The notes below the pieces were generated by a model. That model saw only the letters and a list, made by a program, of their open reading frames with translations. It was not told where the DNA came from and searched no databases. Below are positions 16,320 to 22,903 of a stretch of DNA of 22,903 bases, piece after piece. Both the position numbers and the translations under genes were made by a program. Position 1 is the stretch's first letter, and every line of letters begins with the position of its first letter. Source of the DNA: Ktedonobacter sp. 13_1_20CM_4_53_11 (GTDB lineage Bacteria; Chloroflexota; Ktedonobacteria; Ktedonobacterales; Ktedonobacteraceae); contig MNIY01000057.1 in NCBI GenBank assembly GCA_001919995.1, positions 1 through 22,903 of the forward strand, written 5' to 3'.

Positions 16320-17258
16320 TTACTGAGCGACGAATTCCCGGGCAAAGCGATGGATGGGGGTCAGGTCTGTTGCGCTCGTGGGGAAATCGAGGATCAGCTC
16401 GTGGATGCCGACCTCTTCCAGTGCCGCAATACGCTGACGGATTGTCTGCGGACTGCCCACAAGCGAAGTATCTCTGAGCTGATTCCTCACAGGAGGAGGA
16501 AGCAAAGCCAACGCCGTTTCATCGTTCTCAGCAATGGAGCAGACAGCGCCGGTGGTGCAGTGGATCGTCGCGAAGTCGCGTCCCAACGTCTCACAATGCG
16601 TTTTGAGCACGGCTAGCTTATGCCGGATCGTCTCCAGATCACCAAGCACATTACAGGCATCGCCAAACTGCGCGACGAGCTTGAGTGTGACCTTCTCTCC
16701 GCCACCGCCAATCAGGATCGGGATATGCGGCTTCTGCACCCCTTTGGGCTGATTGATGGCGCCACGTACCTGGTAATACGTGCCCTCGAAGGTGGCCTCT
16801 TCCTGCGTCCACATGGCAAGAATGACCTGGAGTGCTTCTCGCAGCATGCGCAGGCGCTGCGGGCCATCAGGATAGGGATAGCCATACGCTCGATACTCGT
16901 GCTCGTACCACCCCGCCCCAATGCCGAAATTCAAGCGGCCATGTGAGAGGACATCGAAGGTGCTGGCCATTTTAGCGAGCAAGGCGGGATGGCGATAGCC
17001 ATTGCAGGTCACAATCTGGCCAATGCGGACGCGTCGCGTGTCGCGTGCCAGAGCCGCCAGCGACATCCAGGTCTCAAAGGTGACCTCCTGCGATGGCGTG
17101 GGAACGGTATGAAAGTGATCAACCATCCAGATGGACTCATACCCATCCTCATCGGCTGCCTTGGCCACATTCGTCATCGCTTCGTAGGCTTCAATGGGAT
17201 CCTTGATCATCGCCAAGTTCATTTTCCAGCCGTTGGGAATTTCGACACTATACTTCAT
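16320..17258 (-). CDS. LLM-class F420-dependent oxidoreductase
   Basis: A 312-residue luciferase-like (beta/alpha)8-barrel oxidoreductase, a family that usually uses coenzyme F420 (some members use FMN). Family hallmarks are seen: SIWMVDHFHTVP near the N-terminus, TCNGYRHPALLAKMASTFDVLSHGRL-type barrel strands, the glycine-rich GIGAGWYEHEYRAYGYP, and IPILIGGGGEKVTLKLVAQFGD. The C-terminal half has the expected VGSPQTIRQRI. The ATG at 17258 has AAGGA six bases upstream. It is a single minus-strand gene convergent with the peroxiredoxin. The substrate cannot be predicted; F420 use is inferred from the family. Confidence 0.9.
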   Translation of the reverse strand: MKYSVEIPNGWKMNLAMIKDPIEAYEAMTNVAKAADEDGYESIWMVDHFHTVPTPSQEVTFETWMSLAALARDTRRVRIGQIVTCNGYRHPALLAKMASTFDVLSHGRLNFGIGAGWYEHEYRAYGYPYPDGPQRLRMLREALQVILAMWTQEEATFEGTYYQVRGAINQPKGVQKPHIPILIGGGGEKVTLKLVAQFGDACNVLGDLETIRHKLAVLKTHCETLGRDFATIHCTTGAVCSIAENDETALALLPPPVRNQLRDTSLVGSPQTIRQRIAALEEVGIHELILDFPTSATDLTPIHRFAREFVAQ

Positions 17259-17870
17259 GCTTTCCTTCTTTCATTGAAAAGATGATACACAGCGCACGCA
17301 GAGCATTCTCAGGAAAGAGTGGAGCGGAGTCAGAACCTCTCGTGTGCAGCGGGTGGAACCGGCACCTGTTCTCAGGTCATCTGTGGTCGGGCTTTTGAGG
17401 AGCGTACCCACTCTCACCACGCGGGACTCCTGCGCGTGCGAAGGTCGAGCACCACTCCGAGAGACACGACTGATTGCACCAGGCAGATGGAGGTTCAGAC
17501 GAACGTATGGGATACACAACCGATGATAGAGGTCGAGCATCTCTGTCTCTCTTTCTACGGCATCACTCTTCTCTGAAAGAGATGATACCATATTGCCAGG
17601 TTCTTCCGCACATGAGCAGCCGCTTCGGGAGATCTCTGTATGAAAGAAAAAGCCTGTACTGGCTACTCTTCTGAAAGGGGGTTTTCATCCTGGGTGGTGA
17701 ACCCCTTTCATGACCATCTTGGGTCATCCGTTCAAAAATTTGCCCTTCGAGAAGGATAGAATACTCCCTCTTTGCTTGCAAACGAAGGTAGGAGAAGATA
17801 AAATCGGTAGTCGTTAACATCTTCTCATGCTCGAACACCGGTACTCTCATGTAAAGGAGGAGCTTATTTC
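17259..17870. other. 612-bp gene-free stretch with repeats
   Basis: No convincing gene. Seen: a direct repeat TGAAA(A/GA)GATGATAC (17275-17288 and 17574-17588); an 8-bp inverted pair TCTCTTTC/GAAAGAGA near 17547-17581; a 9-bp perfect inverted repeat TGAAAGGGG/CCCCTTTCA (17672-17680, 17702-17710); and ATGACC/GGTCAT just beyond it. The segment around 17715-17742 resembles the complement of the 34-bp repeat listed below and may be a mobile-element end. Confidence 0.4.
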
Positions 17871-18089
17871 GTGGATCGTGTTCTTACGTATCTCCTGCAG
17901 TTGAGGGATTTCTGCATGGACGTGCTTCCCCCTCGCTTTCTTCAATGGACGAAACCGCTCAGTACCTCATTGCTCCTCGAAACGCTCGCCGATCTTGGCA
18001 GAAACAAGTCCCAGCTCATCGCAGAAAACGCTCTTTTACGAAAACCTCTCACACATGTGCCGTCCGCCGCAACTTTAGAATTAGAATGA
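17871..18089 (+). pseudogene. N-terminal fragment of an integrase-type transposase
   Basis: A GTG at 17871, ten bases after the strong ribosome site AAAGGAGG (17853-17860), opens a 72-codon frame. The segment LADLGRNKSQLIAENALLRK resembles the N-terminal coiled segment that precedes the DDE integrase core in integrase-type (rve) transposases. The match stops at about 18047; the remaining codons to the stop look unrelated. Complete proteins of this kind run to about 300-400 residues, so the catalytic core is gone. The native 5' end with its ribosome site survives, indicating deletion from within. Family assignment is from memory of the motif and is moderate. Confidence 0.6.
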
Positions 18090-18313
18090 GCGTGAGGGAG
18101 CAAAATAGGGGCCTGCGACTTGGGTACTGGAATTGAGGCCAATTGCTCATGAATCCACACATGGACTGGCCTCAGACATTTTCTGCCCCATATGGCAGGC
18201 GCAACTTCCTTGCCTGAGAAGCGAGAAATGGGCCTCAACGCAATTTAGAAAAATCCGCCCTATTATTAGAAATAGTACGCGAATCCGCACTAACTTTAGA
18301 AAAAGTACTTTCC
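18060..18313. repeat. Iterated TTTAGAA motifs and inverted repeats in mobile-element debris
   Basis: Degenerate copies of a unit centred on TTAGAA lie at about 18076, 18245, 18266 and 18296. The last two sit in units that both start AATCCGC and contain AGTAC, matching at about 22 of 27 positions, 30 bp apart. Between the first and second lies the inverted pair TGAGGCCA/TGGCCTCA (18134-18141, 18167-18174). The DNA is AT-richer than its surroundings. The stretch from 18090 to 18659 holds no gene I can support; the repeats suggest transposase-binding sites of a lost element. Confidence 0.4.
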
Positions 18314-18526
18314 ATGAAACCCCACCTAAATATCGTTTCTACACGAGATACTTTTTCATGCATGTCTTTGGCTTGAAGAGGTATGCCCATGAGACATCAC
18401 CCTATTCTGAAGATGAGTTGTCCTCAACGAGTAGAGCCTTTTCTCGTTTTCTTACTCCACCAAACAGGCCAACCTGGAAGACCCTATGACAAGGAAATAT
18501 GCGTATGGAGAAAAACCAAACTGTCA

Positions 18527-18560
18527 ATTTTGCGAACAGATGTCCAAAGTAGCCACTACA
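18527..18560 (+). repeat. 34-bp repeat, left copy
   Basis: Starts ATTTTGCGAAC and ends CACTACA; matches 21274-21307 in the same orientation at 29 of 34 positions. TGTCA immediately precedes it. The two copies bracket the esterase remnant, ohr and the dehydrogenase. It is a possible insertion-sequence end; the complement of 17715-17742 is a weaker third relative. Confidence 0.7.
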
Positions 18561-18659
18561 GGCACAAACAAAGGTCATTGACCTGAAGATGGAGGAGCTG
18601 TCCACAGTTCCCCCACCACCAGTTTTTGACGACGGACACGGGCGTCGTTTCAGTGCAGT

Positions 18660-19581
18660 CTACCGCAGACCCTCCCACAGCGCTCGCTCGGCACGGCGAG
18701 GGTCTTTCAGCAGATCAGAACGGGTGTCGAACTGCATCGTCAGTCTCTGGTTCAGGTCGTACTGCGCCCAGCCAGGATCGCCGCATGTGGCAAAGCTCAC
18801 CCAGGCCGCATGCATCTTGTCAGCCGTCTGCTGGGGAGGGGCGTCTCCCAGGAGCACCTCCATGCCTCCGATAGCGAGCGTGTCGAAGACGAACGGGATC
18901 TCCAGGGCATGGCATGAGCCAAGTTGCCCATCAAACGCGGGCGACCGCCAGGCGAACTCGTACATATAGGTGCGCCCGTTGTTCCGTCTGTGGGCCTCGG
19001 CCAAGCGGATGGTGGGAAGACGGAAAAACCAGTCGGTGAGAATGGCCTCGTACACATCACCCGCGCTGGCATCGGGACGCGTTGCCTGATATGTCGCTAG
19101 CGTCTCGGCTACCGGGAGTCCATACAGAGCGACCACCCCGGTCAGGATATCCCCGTTAATGGCATTGATCGCGCCGTTGGGAACCAAAAACAGGCGCTCT
19201 TCTTCAGTAGTGGTTCCAACCAAAACGTCGATCTCTGCGCCCACTCCAGCAGCGATGCGATCGATTGGGCGCGCAGGAAGGACATCCCCGTCGATCACCG
19301 GCTCGAAAGGCATCAGCCGCCACCTCGCCCCAACGTGCAGGGTCTGGGTGCTCAAAAACATCAGCGCTCAATGCCAGTTGGGCCGCGATCAGCTGGTCAG
19401 AGGGAACCGCCGCGATGGCTTCTACCTCAGGCTCGACATCCAGCTTCTCGGCAAGATACTGGCCTATCCTCTGCGCGCTTGTGGAAGAGATGGCGTGATG
19501 GCCTGCCCCGCTCTGAGCAATGGCTCGGCGAAATAGCCCCTGGCTTGTGGCATCGAAATGAGTTTCTTTGCCCAATAGCAT
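18660..19581 (-). pseudogene. Type B carboxylesterase remnant (truncated and frameshifted)
   Basis: Two overlapping minus-strand frames together give the C-terminal half of a type B carboxylesterase. The first (from 19581 to about 19320) contains GLFRRAIAQSGAG. The second (from about 19320 to 18660) continues with LMPFEPVIDGD, VLVGTTTEEERLFL and the catalytic-His segment CHALEIPFVFD, ending at TAG. The switch between them around 19315-19325 is a frameshift in mid-domain. The N-terminal part with the oxyanion loop and the GESAGA nucleophile serine is absent, so the enzyme cannot work. Complete relatives have about 500 residues. Upstream, the sequence no longer matches the family, consistent with a deletion joined to the ohr promoter region. 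Confidence 0.85.
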
Positions 19582-19610
19582 GGGTGCGGTTCATCTTGTG
19601 CGTGACCTCG

Positions 19611-19628
19611 TTACACGCATTACACGGG
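19611..19628 (+). promoter_or_regulatory. Tandem 9-bp repeat upstream of ohr
   Basis: TTACACGCA (19611-19619) is followed directly by TTACACGGG (19620-19628), about 80 bp before the ohr start. It is a possible operator for a peroxide-sensing regulator, but no OhrR gene is nearby and the repeat is short. Confidence 0.25.
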
Positions 19629-19708
19629 CGGGAATGGAAAAGCGGCCGTTGTTGTTCTCATCATGTGAGACATAACGCGTATATCACCTATCAGGAGCGC
19701 AAAAGACC

Positions 19709-20146
19709 ATGAAGATTCTTTATACAGCGAAAGCAACCGTCCAAGGAGGTAGAAAAGGCCAGGCGCAGTCCTCTGACGGCCATCTGCAAGTGCATTTAAG
19801 CGTTCCCAAAGAGATGGGGGGAGATGGTGGTCAGGGCACCAATCCTGAGCAGCTTTTTGCCGCCGGGTACGCAGCCTGCTTCCAGTCAGCACTTGAGCAG
19901 GTCGCGCGTCGCCAGCACGTGGAGGCGGGCCCCACGACGATTACGGCCAATGTGGGCATTGGACCAACAGGCCAAGGCGGCTTCGGACTCGACGTCGAAC
20001 TCCATATCTTCATGCCTGGTGTAGACAAAGCCACGGCTGAGAAACTCGTTGAGCTTGCCCACGAAGTCTGTCCGTACTCGAATGCCACGCGGGGCAATAT
20101 CCCTGTCAAGCTGATTGTCGAGGAGCAACCCATCGCCGCTTCGTGA
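19709..20146 (+). CDS. ohr: Organic hydroperoxide resistance protein (Ohr, OsmC family)
   Basis: A 145-residue cytoplasmic thiol peroxidase that reduces organic and lipid hydroperoxides, normally recycled by lipoylated proteins. The Ohr hallmarks are intact: GGRKGQAQSSDG, GTNPEQLFAAGYAACF with reactive C57, and EVCPYSNATRGN with C121. The length is typical. The ATG at 19709 has AGGAG at 19693-19697, a spacing of 11. The D-2-hydroxyacid dehydrogenase starts 31 bp after the stop on the same strand, suggesting an operon. It is one of several peroxide-defence functions in the window. Confidence 0.95.
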   Translation: MKILYTAKATVQGGRKGQAQSSDGHLQVHLSVPKEMGGDGGQGTNPEQLFAAGYAACFQSALEQVARRQHVEAGPTTITANVGIGPTGQGGFGLDVELHIFMPGVDKATAEKLVELAHEVCPYSNATRGNIPVKLIVEEQPIAAS

Positions 20147-20177
20147 CTCGTTGAACCAACACATCTGAGGAGAACGC

Positions 20178-21155
20178 ATGAAGATAGCCATTCCCGACGA
20201 CTATCAGGATGCCGTAAGAATGCTCGACTGCTTTCAGAAGCTCAACGAACAGCAAGTCGTCATCTCTCGTGAACATATAAGTGACCCCGAAGTTCTGGCG
20301 GCCCGCCTGCAGGGAGTGGAGGCTCTTGTGCTCATTCGCGAGCGCACTCCCATCATCGAGGCACTACTGGCGCGCTTGCCGGACCTGCACCTCATTGTCC
20401 AAACTGGCAAACGGGCTCCACACATTGATCTCGCGGCCTGCACCCGTCACGGCGTCGCCGTCGTCTATGCTACACCCCCCCATCCGGGGAGACCGTATGC
20501 GACGGCAGAGTTGACCTGGGGGCTGATCCTGGCCGCGATGCGCTTCATTCCCCAGGAGGTCGCATCCATGAAGGCGGGCCACTGGCAGAGGACGCTGGGG
20601 CGGGCCCTCTCCGGTCGCACGCTAGGCATCTTCGGCTATGGAAACATCGGGAGACTGATCGCTACCTACGGGCAGGCATTCGGGATGAGGGTGCTGGTAT
20701 GGGGACGAGAGGGCTCACGCGCCCGCGCCCATGCTGACGGCATCGAGGTTGCCGCCAGCCGGGACGCGTTGTTTAGGGATACCGATGTACTGAGCCTGCA
20801 TCTCGCACTGATGGAGGAGACGCGCGGCATTGTTTCGGCAGGAGACCTGGCGAAGATGAAATCGTCTGCCCTGTTCGTCAACACCAGTCGAGCGGCTTTG
20901 ATTGAACCGGGTGCTCTGGAAGAGGCGCTCCGCGCCGGGCGTCCAGGGTACGCAGCGGTCGATGTGTACGAGAGCGAACCGGTCGCGGATCATCCACTGC
21001 TGCATATGGACAACGTTGTCTGCACTCCACACTTGGGCTATGTCGAAAAGGACAGCTACGAATCCCTGTTCGGGGCCGCCTTCGATCAACTTCTCGCCTT
21101 TGCCGCCGGCAATCGGATGAACGTCGCCAATCCCGAAGCCCTCAAACACGCTTGA
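20178..21155 (+). CDS. D-2-hydroxyacid dehydrogenase, NAD-dependent
   Basis: A 325-residue cytoplasmic dehydrogenase of the D-isomer-specific 2-hydroxyacid family, which interconverts 2-hydroxy and 2-oxo acids with NAD(P). The Rossmann nucleotide site is GYGNIG (153-158). The catalytic set is R238 (in NTSRAAL), E267 (in VYESEP) and H285 (in CTPHLGY). The N-terminus MKIAIPDDYQD is common in SerA-like members of unassigned substrate, and there is no C-terminal ACT domain, so it is not a full phosphoglycerate dehydrogenase. AGGAG lies eight bases before the ATG at 20178. It probably shares a transcript with ohr. Confidence 0.93.
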   Translation: MKIAIPDDYQDAVRMLDCFQKLNEQQVVISREHISDPEVLAARLQGVEALVLIRERTPIIEALLARLPDLHLIVQTGKRAPHIDLAACTRHGVAVVYATPPHPGRPYATAELTWGLILAAMRFIPQEVASMKAGHWQRTLGRALSGRTLGIFGYGNIGRLIATYGQAFGMRVLVWGREGSRARAHADGIEVAASRDALFRDTDVLSLHLALMEETRGIVSAGDLAKMKSSALFVNTSRAALIEPGALEEALRAGRPGYAAVDVYESEPVADHPLLHMDNVVCTPHLGYVEKDSYESLFGAAFDQLLAFAAGNRMNVANPEALKHA

Positions 21156-21163
21156 GGGCTTCG
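21134..21163 (+). terminator. 12-bp perfect hairpin over the dehydrogenase stop codon
   Basis: CGAAGCCCTCAA (21134-21145) pairs with TTGAGGGCTTCG (21152-21163) around a 6-nt loop, and the TGA lies in the right arm. No T-run follows, so it is either a factor-dependent end or an mRNA stabiliser. Confidence 0.5.
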
Positions 21164-21267
21164 AGCGCAAGCAATTGGGGCAGACCTGCTCAAGCTGCTG
21201 CTGCGGGTCCACGGTCATCCATCTGTGAATGCCCCAGCTCCGAGAAAATGCAGAAATCAAAAGCAAT

Positions 21268-21387
21268 TCACCCATTTTGCGAACGGATGTGCGAAGTAGC
21301 TACCACACGCAGTGCATACTCCTGCTCAGCATCGAGGAGCGCGGCGAGATAGCGCTCGAGCAGGAGGCGGTTGTCTTGTCCATCCAT
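21268..21387 (-). CDS. Possible 39-residue hypothetical protein
   Basis: An ATG at 21387 lies ten bases after GAGGAG and opens a 39-codon frame (starting MDGQDNRLLLERYLAALLD) ending at TGA (21268-21270). The first 25 residues could form an amphipathic helix. The last dozen are encoded by the complement of the 34-bp repeat, so the frame may be a gene scrap truncated by a mobile-element end. No family is recognised. The rest of the 337-bp gap from 21156 to 21492 shows nothing else. Confidence 0.3.
   Translation of the reverse strand: MDGQDNRLLLERYLAALLDAEQEYALRVVATSHIRSQNG
21274..21307 (+). repeat. 34-bp repeat, right copy
   Basis: Starts ATTTTGCGAAC and ends TACCACA; matches 18527-18560 in direct orientation with five mismatches. 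It lies 118 bp after the dehydrogenase stop codon and marks the right edge of the block containing the esterase remnant, ohr and the dehydrogenase. Confidence 0.7.
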
Positions 21388-21492
21388 TATGGCAGTTCTC
21401 CTCGTCGATATGGCTGCGAAGCCGAGTGCTTCGATAGAATGGCTAAACATCGTCTCTTTTGTGCTGAGTACTGAGGCACACATATGTGCACC

Positions 21493-21969
21493 TTACCTCC
21501 ACTGCTCCAAGCCATCATGGACCTCTTCAGACTGGTTTGCTGCAAAGATGGCTTGGATCTGCTCGGGATCGGGGGGACCACCAGCCACCAGCAGTGCGCC
21601 CAGGTCCTTCACGATGCGTAGACCATGTGCTGGCCAGACCAGCACCAGCATCTTCGCGGGTCCCGGTCCAGGATTGCGGAAGCCGTGCACCACCCCACGG
21701 GGAATGAAGACAAAGGTGCCCACCGGGCCGCGCACGATGCGCTCCTCCACCAGAAACTCCATCTCCCCATCCAGGACGTAAAACGCTTCGACTGCCTCCC
21801 AGTGACGGTGGGGCTGTGCGGCAGGCATTCCTGGCTCAGGCATCGTTTCAAAGATGGCCACGTCCTCTGTGTCCTCTTCGTCTACCTTGGAGATCATGGT
21901 CCGGCGTCCAAAGGGGAAGCTTCTGCCTTCTCCGGGTCCTAACACAATCGGCTCGTTTGGTGTTTCCAT
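21493..21969 (-). CDS. Cupin-domain protein
   Basis: A small single-domain cupin of 158 residues. The first cupin motif is seen at 53-68 (PHRHWEAVEAFYVLDG, with metal ligands H54, H56 and probably E61) and the second at 85-98 (GTFVFIPRGVVHGF, with H95). The frame is open further upstream to 22032, but AAAGGAG ends six bases before the ATG at 21969, which sets the start. It follows the isochorismatase-family gene by 63 bp on the same strand, so the two probably share a promoter. A metal-binding enzyme or small-molecule-binding role is likely; the substrate is unknown. Confidence 0.88.
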   Translation of the reverse strand: METPNEPIVLGPGEGRSFPFGRRTMISKVDEEDTEDVAIFETMPEPGMPAAQPHRHWEAVEAFYVLDGEMEFLVEERIVRGPVGTFVFIPRGVVHGFRNPGPGPAKMLVLVWPAHGLRIVKDLGALLVAGGPPDPEQIQAIFAANQSEEVHDGLEQWR

Positions 21970-22032
21970 CGTTGCTCCTTTCGAGAATTCGTCTCGTGCC
22001 ATCCAATGAGAGAGCATGATCTTGCCACCCAC

Positions 22033-22709
22033 TCAGCTTCTCTCCGGCCTGCACGTTTTTTTGTTCGCGACTCGCTGCTCCATGAGGAAGCTCTGGCTCA
22101 CCACAGGCTGGGCGCCCAGGGCTTCGATGAGGTGGGCGGAGTCGGAGACCCATCCGAACACCCTCTGCAGGATGAAGAGAGAGGCGTCGTGGTTGCTTCG
22201 GGACAGTCCCTGGCCGATTGGCTCGGCCGTGCAATCGGCCAGGAGCACGCACCTGAAATCTCGGAACATGGCGTCCCGCATCGTCGATTCGACGCAGACG
22301 CTGGTGGTGCAGCCAGTGAAGACCAGGTACTCAATTCCCAGACCGCGCAGGATCAGCTCCAGGTCCGTGCCATAGAACCCGCTGAAGCGGTGTTTGGAGA
22401 CGACAATATCCCCTGGCTCCGGCACGAGCTCGCACACAATCTGGGTGTTCCAGGTGAGAGGTCAAGGCGGTATTCCGTCTTGAGGTAGACGATCTTCACG
22501 CCCGACTTGCGTGCGGCGGCCAGAACTCGCGCCGTTGGGACGATGGCCTGGCGTATCGAGAAAATGTCTACCCCGGCGCGGTGGAACATTCCGCCCTCGG
22601 CCCCGAAGTCGTTCTGCATATCGACCACGACGACGGCCGTTCTGGCCAGGTCGATGGTGGTCGGCTCCGGCTTCGCCTCAATCACAGCTTTGGTGTTCAT
22701 TGATGCCAT
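22033..22709 (-). pseudogene. Isochorismatase-family hydrolase with internal deletion and frameshift
   Basis: Cysteine hydrolase of the isochorismatase superfamily, closest in feel to the RutB (ureidoacrylate amidohydrolase) group. The first frame (from 22709, with AAGGAG six bases upstream) has VVVVDMQNDFG with catalytic D30 and ends its homology at LKTEYRLDL. The second frame, entering at about 22460, resumes with TWNTQIVCELVPEPGD, then SKHRFSGFYGTDLE (catalytic Lys) and TGCTTSVCVEST (catalytic Cys). In relatives roughly 35-40 residues separate these parts, so a small deletion with frame loss near 22450-22465 seems to have occurred. All three catalytic residues survive in the DNA, but no single product contains them. 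A sequencing error cannot alone explain the missing segment. Confidence 0.85.
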
Positions 22710-22722
22710 CTCAGGCTCCTTT

Positions 22723-22737
22723 GGTCGCAGTGCGACC
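22723..22737. promoter_or_regulatory. 15-bp palindrome upstream of the isochorismatase-family gene
   Basis: GGTCGCA-G-TGCGACC is a perfect 7-bp inverted repeat around one central base, immediately upstream of the ribosome site of the minus-strand gene. Position and symmetry fit a repressor operator. The rest of the gap to the right edge (22738-22903) shows nothing I can identify. Confidence 0.45.
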
Positions 22738-22903
22738 GGACTTCAATCTTCGGGGCTTCTCCCAGAGAACGATGCTCCGAAATGGAATTGATTCAAACAA
22801 TAGTGCTTTTGTCTCACTGCTCACAACGTTTCGTTTGCATCAACGTGTTCACTTCGATGCTGCTATCTGAGCCGCGTGCTCTTGGAAGTGGCTCGGCAGC
22901 GTC

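Noticed and set aside
17563..17850. Minus-strand 95-codon open frame in the gap after the LLM oxidoreductase
   Set aside because: No ribosome site, no recognisable domain, and it runs through inverted repeats and a likely mobile-element end; a neighbouring 106-codon frame (17271-17591) was rejected for the same reasons.
18060..18313. CRISPR array
   Set aside because: The TTTAGAA repeats are degenerate, irregularly spaced and few, with no uniform spacers and no cas genes nearby.
18660..19581. Two separate esterase genes
   Set aside because: The two frames are consecutive parts of one carboxylesterase domain and overlap at a frameshift; neither has a start with a ribosome site or the nucleophile serine.

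Overview
The window looks like part of a chromosome from a Ktedonobacter-like member of the Chloroflexota. This is an inference from several things: very large STAND ATPase/TPR/LuxR regulators (one fused to a Ser/Thr kinase), several sigma factors close together, an F420-type oxidoreductase, a fragment of an integrase-type transposase, and moderately GC-rich DNA with many decayed genes. No tRNA, rRNA or CRISPR array was seen.

Left part (1-7955, mostly + strand). A kinase-STAND-TPR-LuxR regulator enters from the left edge. It is followed by a DoxX/DUF417-like membrane protein with a strong terminator. Next come a conserved regulatory element (E1), an unknown membrane protein, a degenerate scrap of sigma-factor region 4, and the cytochrome bd oxidase pair cydA-cydB. 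The last item is the C-terminal stub of an MFS transporter.

Centre (7956-16142). ftsH runs on the minus strand behind a highly foldable upstream region. Element E2 then precedes an ECF-like sigma factor and a kinase-less paralogue of the first regulator. Element E3 precedes a second, RpoD/SigA-like sigma factor, a Rieske protein and a peroxiredoxin, ending at a terminator.

Right part (16143-22903). An LLM-class oxidoreductase on the minus strand is followed by about 1.4 kb of mobile-element debris. Then come a frameshifted carboxylesterase remnant, ohr and a D-2-hydroxyacid dehydrogenase (probably one operon), and on the minus strand a damaged isochorismatase-family hydrolase followed by a cupin. 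A 34-bp repeat brackets the esterase/ohr/dehydrogenase block.

How it fits together. Much of the window concerns respiration and oxidative stress: bd oxidase, Rieske protein, peroxiredoxin, Ohr, a DoxX-like protein and FtsH. The most interesting signal is E1/E2/E3, a roughly 93-bp three-block element with conserved blocks, diverged spacers and nearly fixed spacing. It sits about 70-115 bp ahead of two sigma-factor genes and of a membrane gene that leads to a sigma remnant and cydAB. I infer an undescribed promoter/operator linking sigma factors to redox genes. Membership and function are untested.
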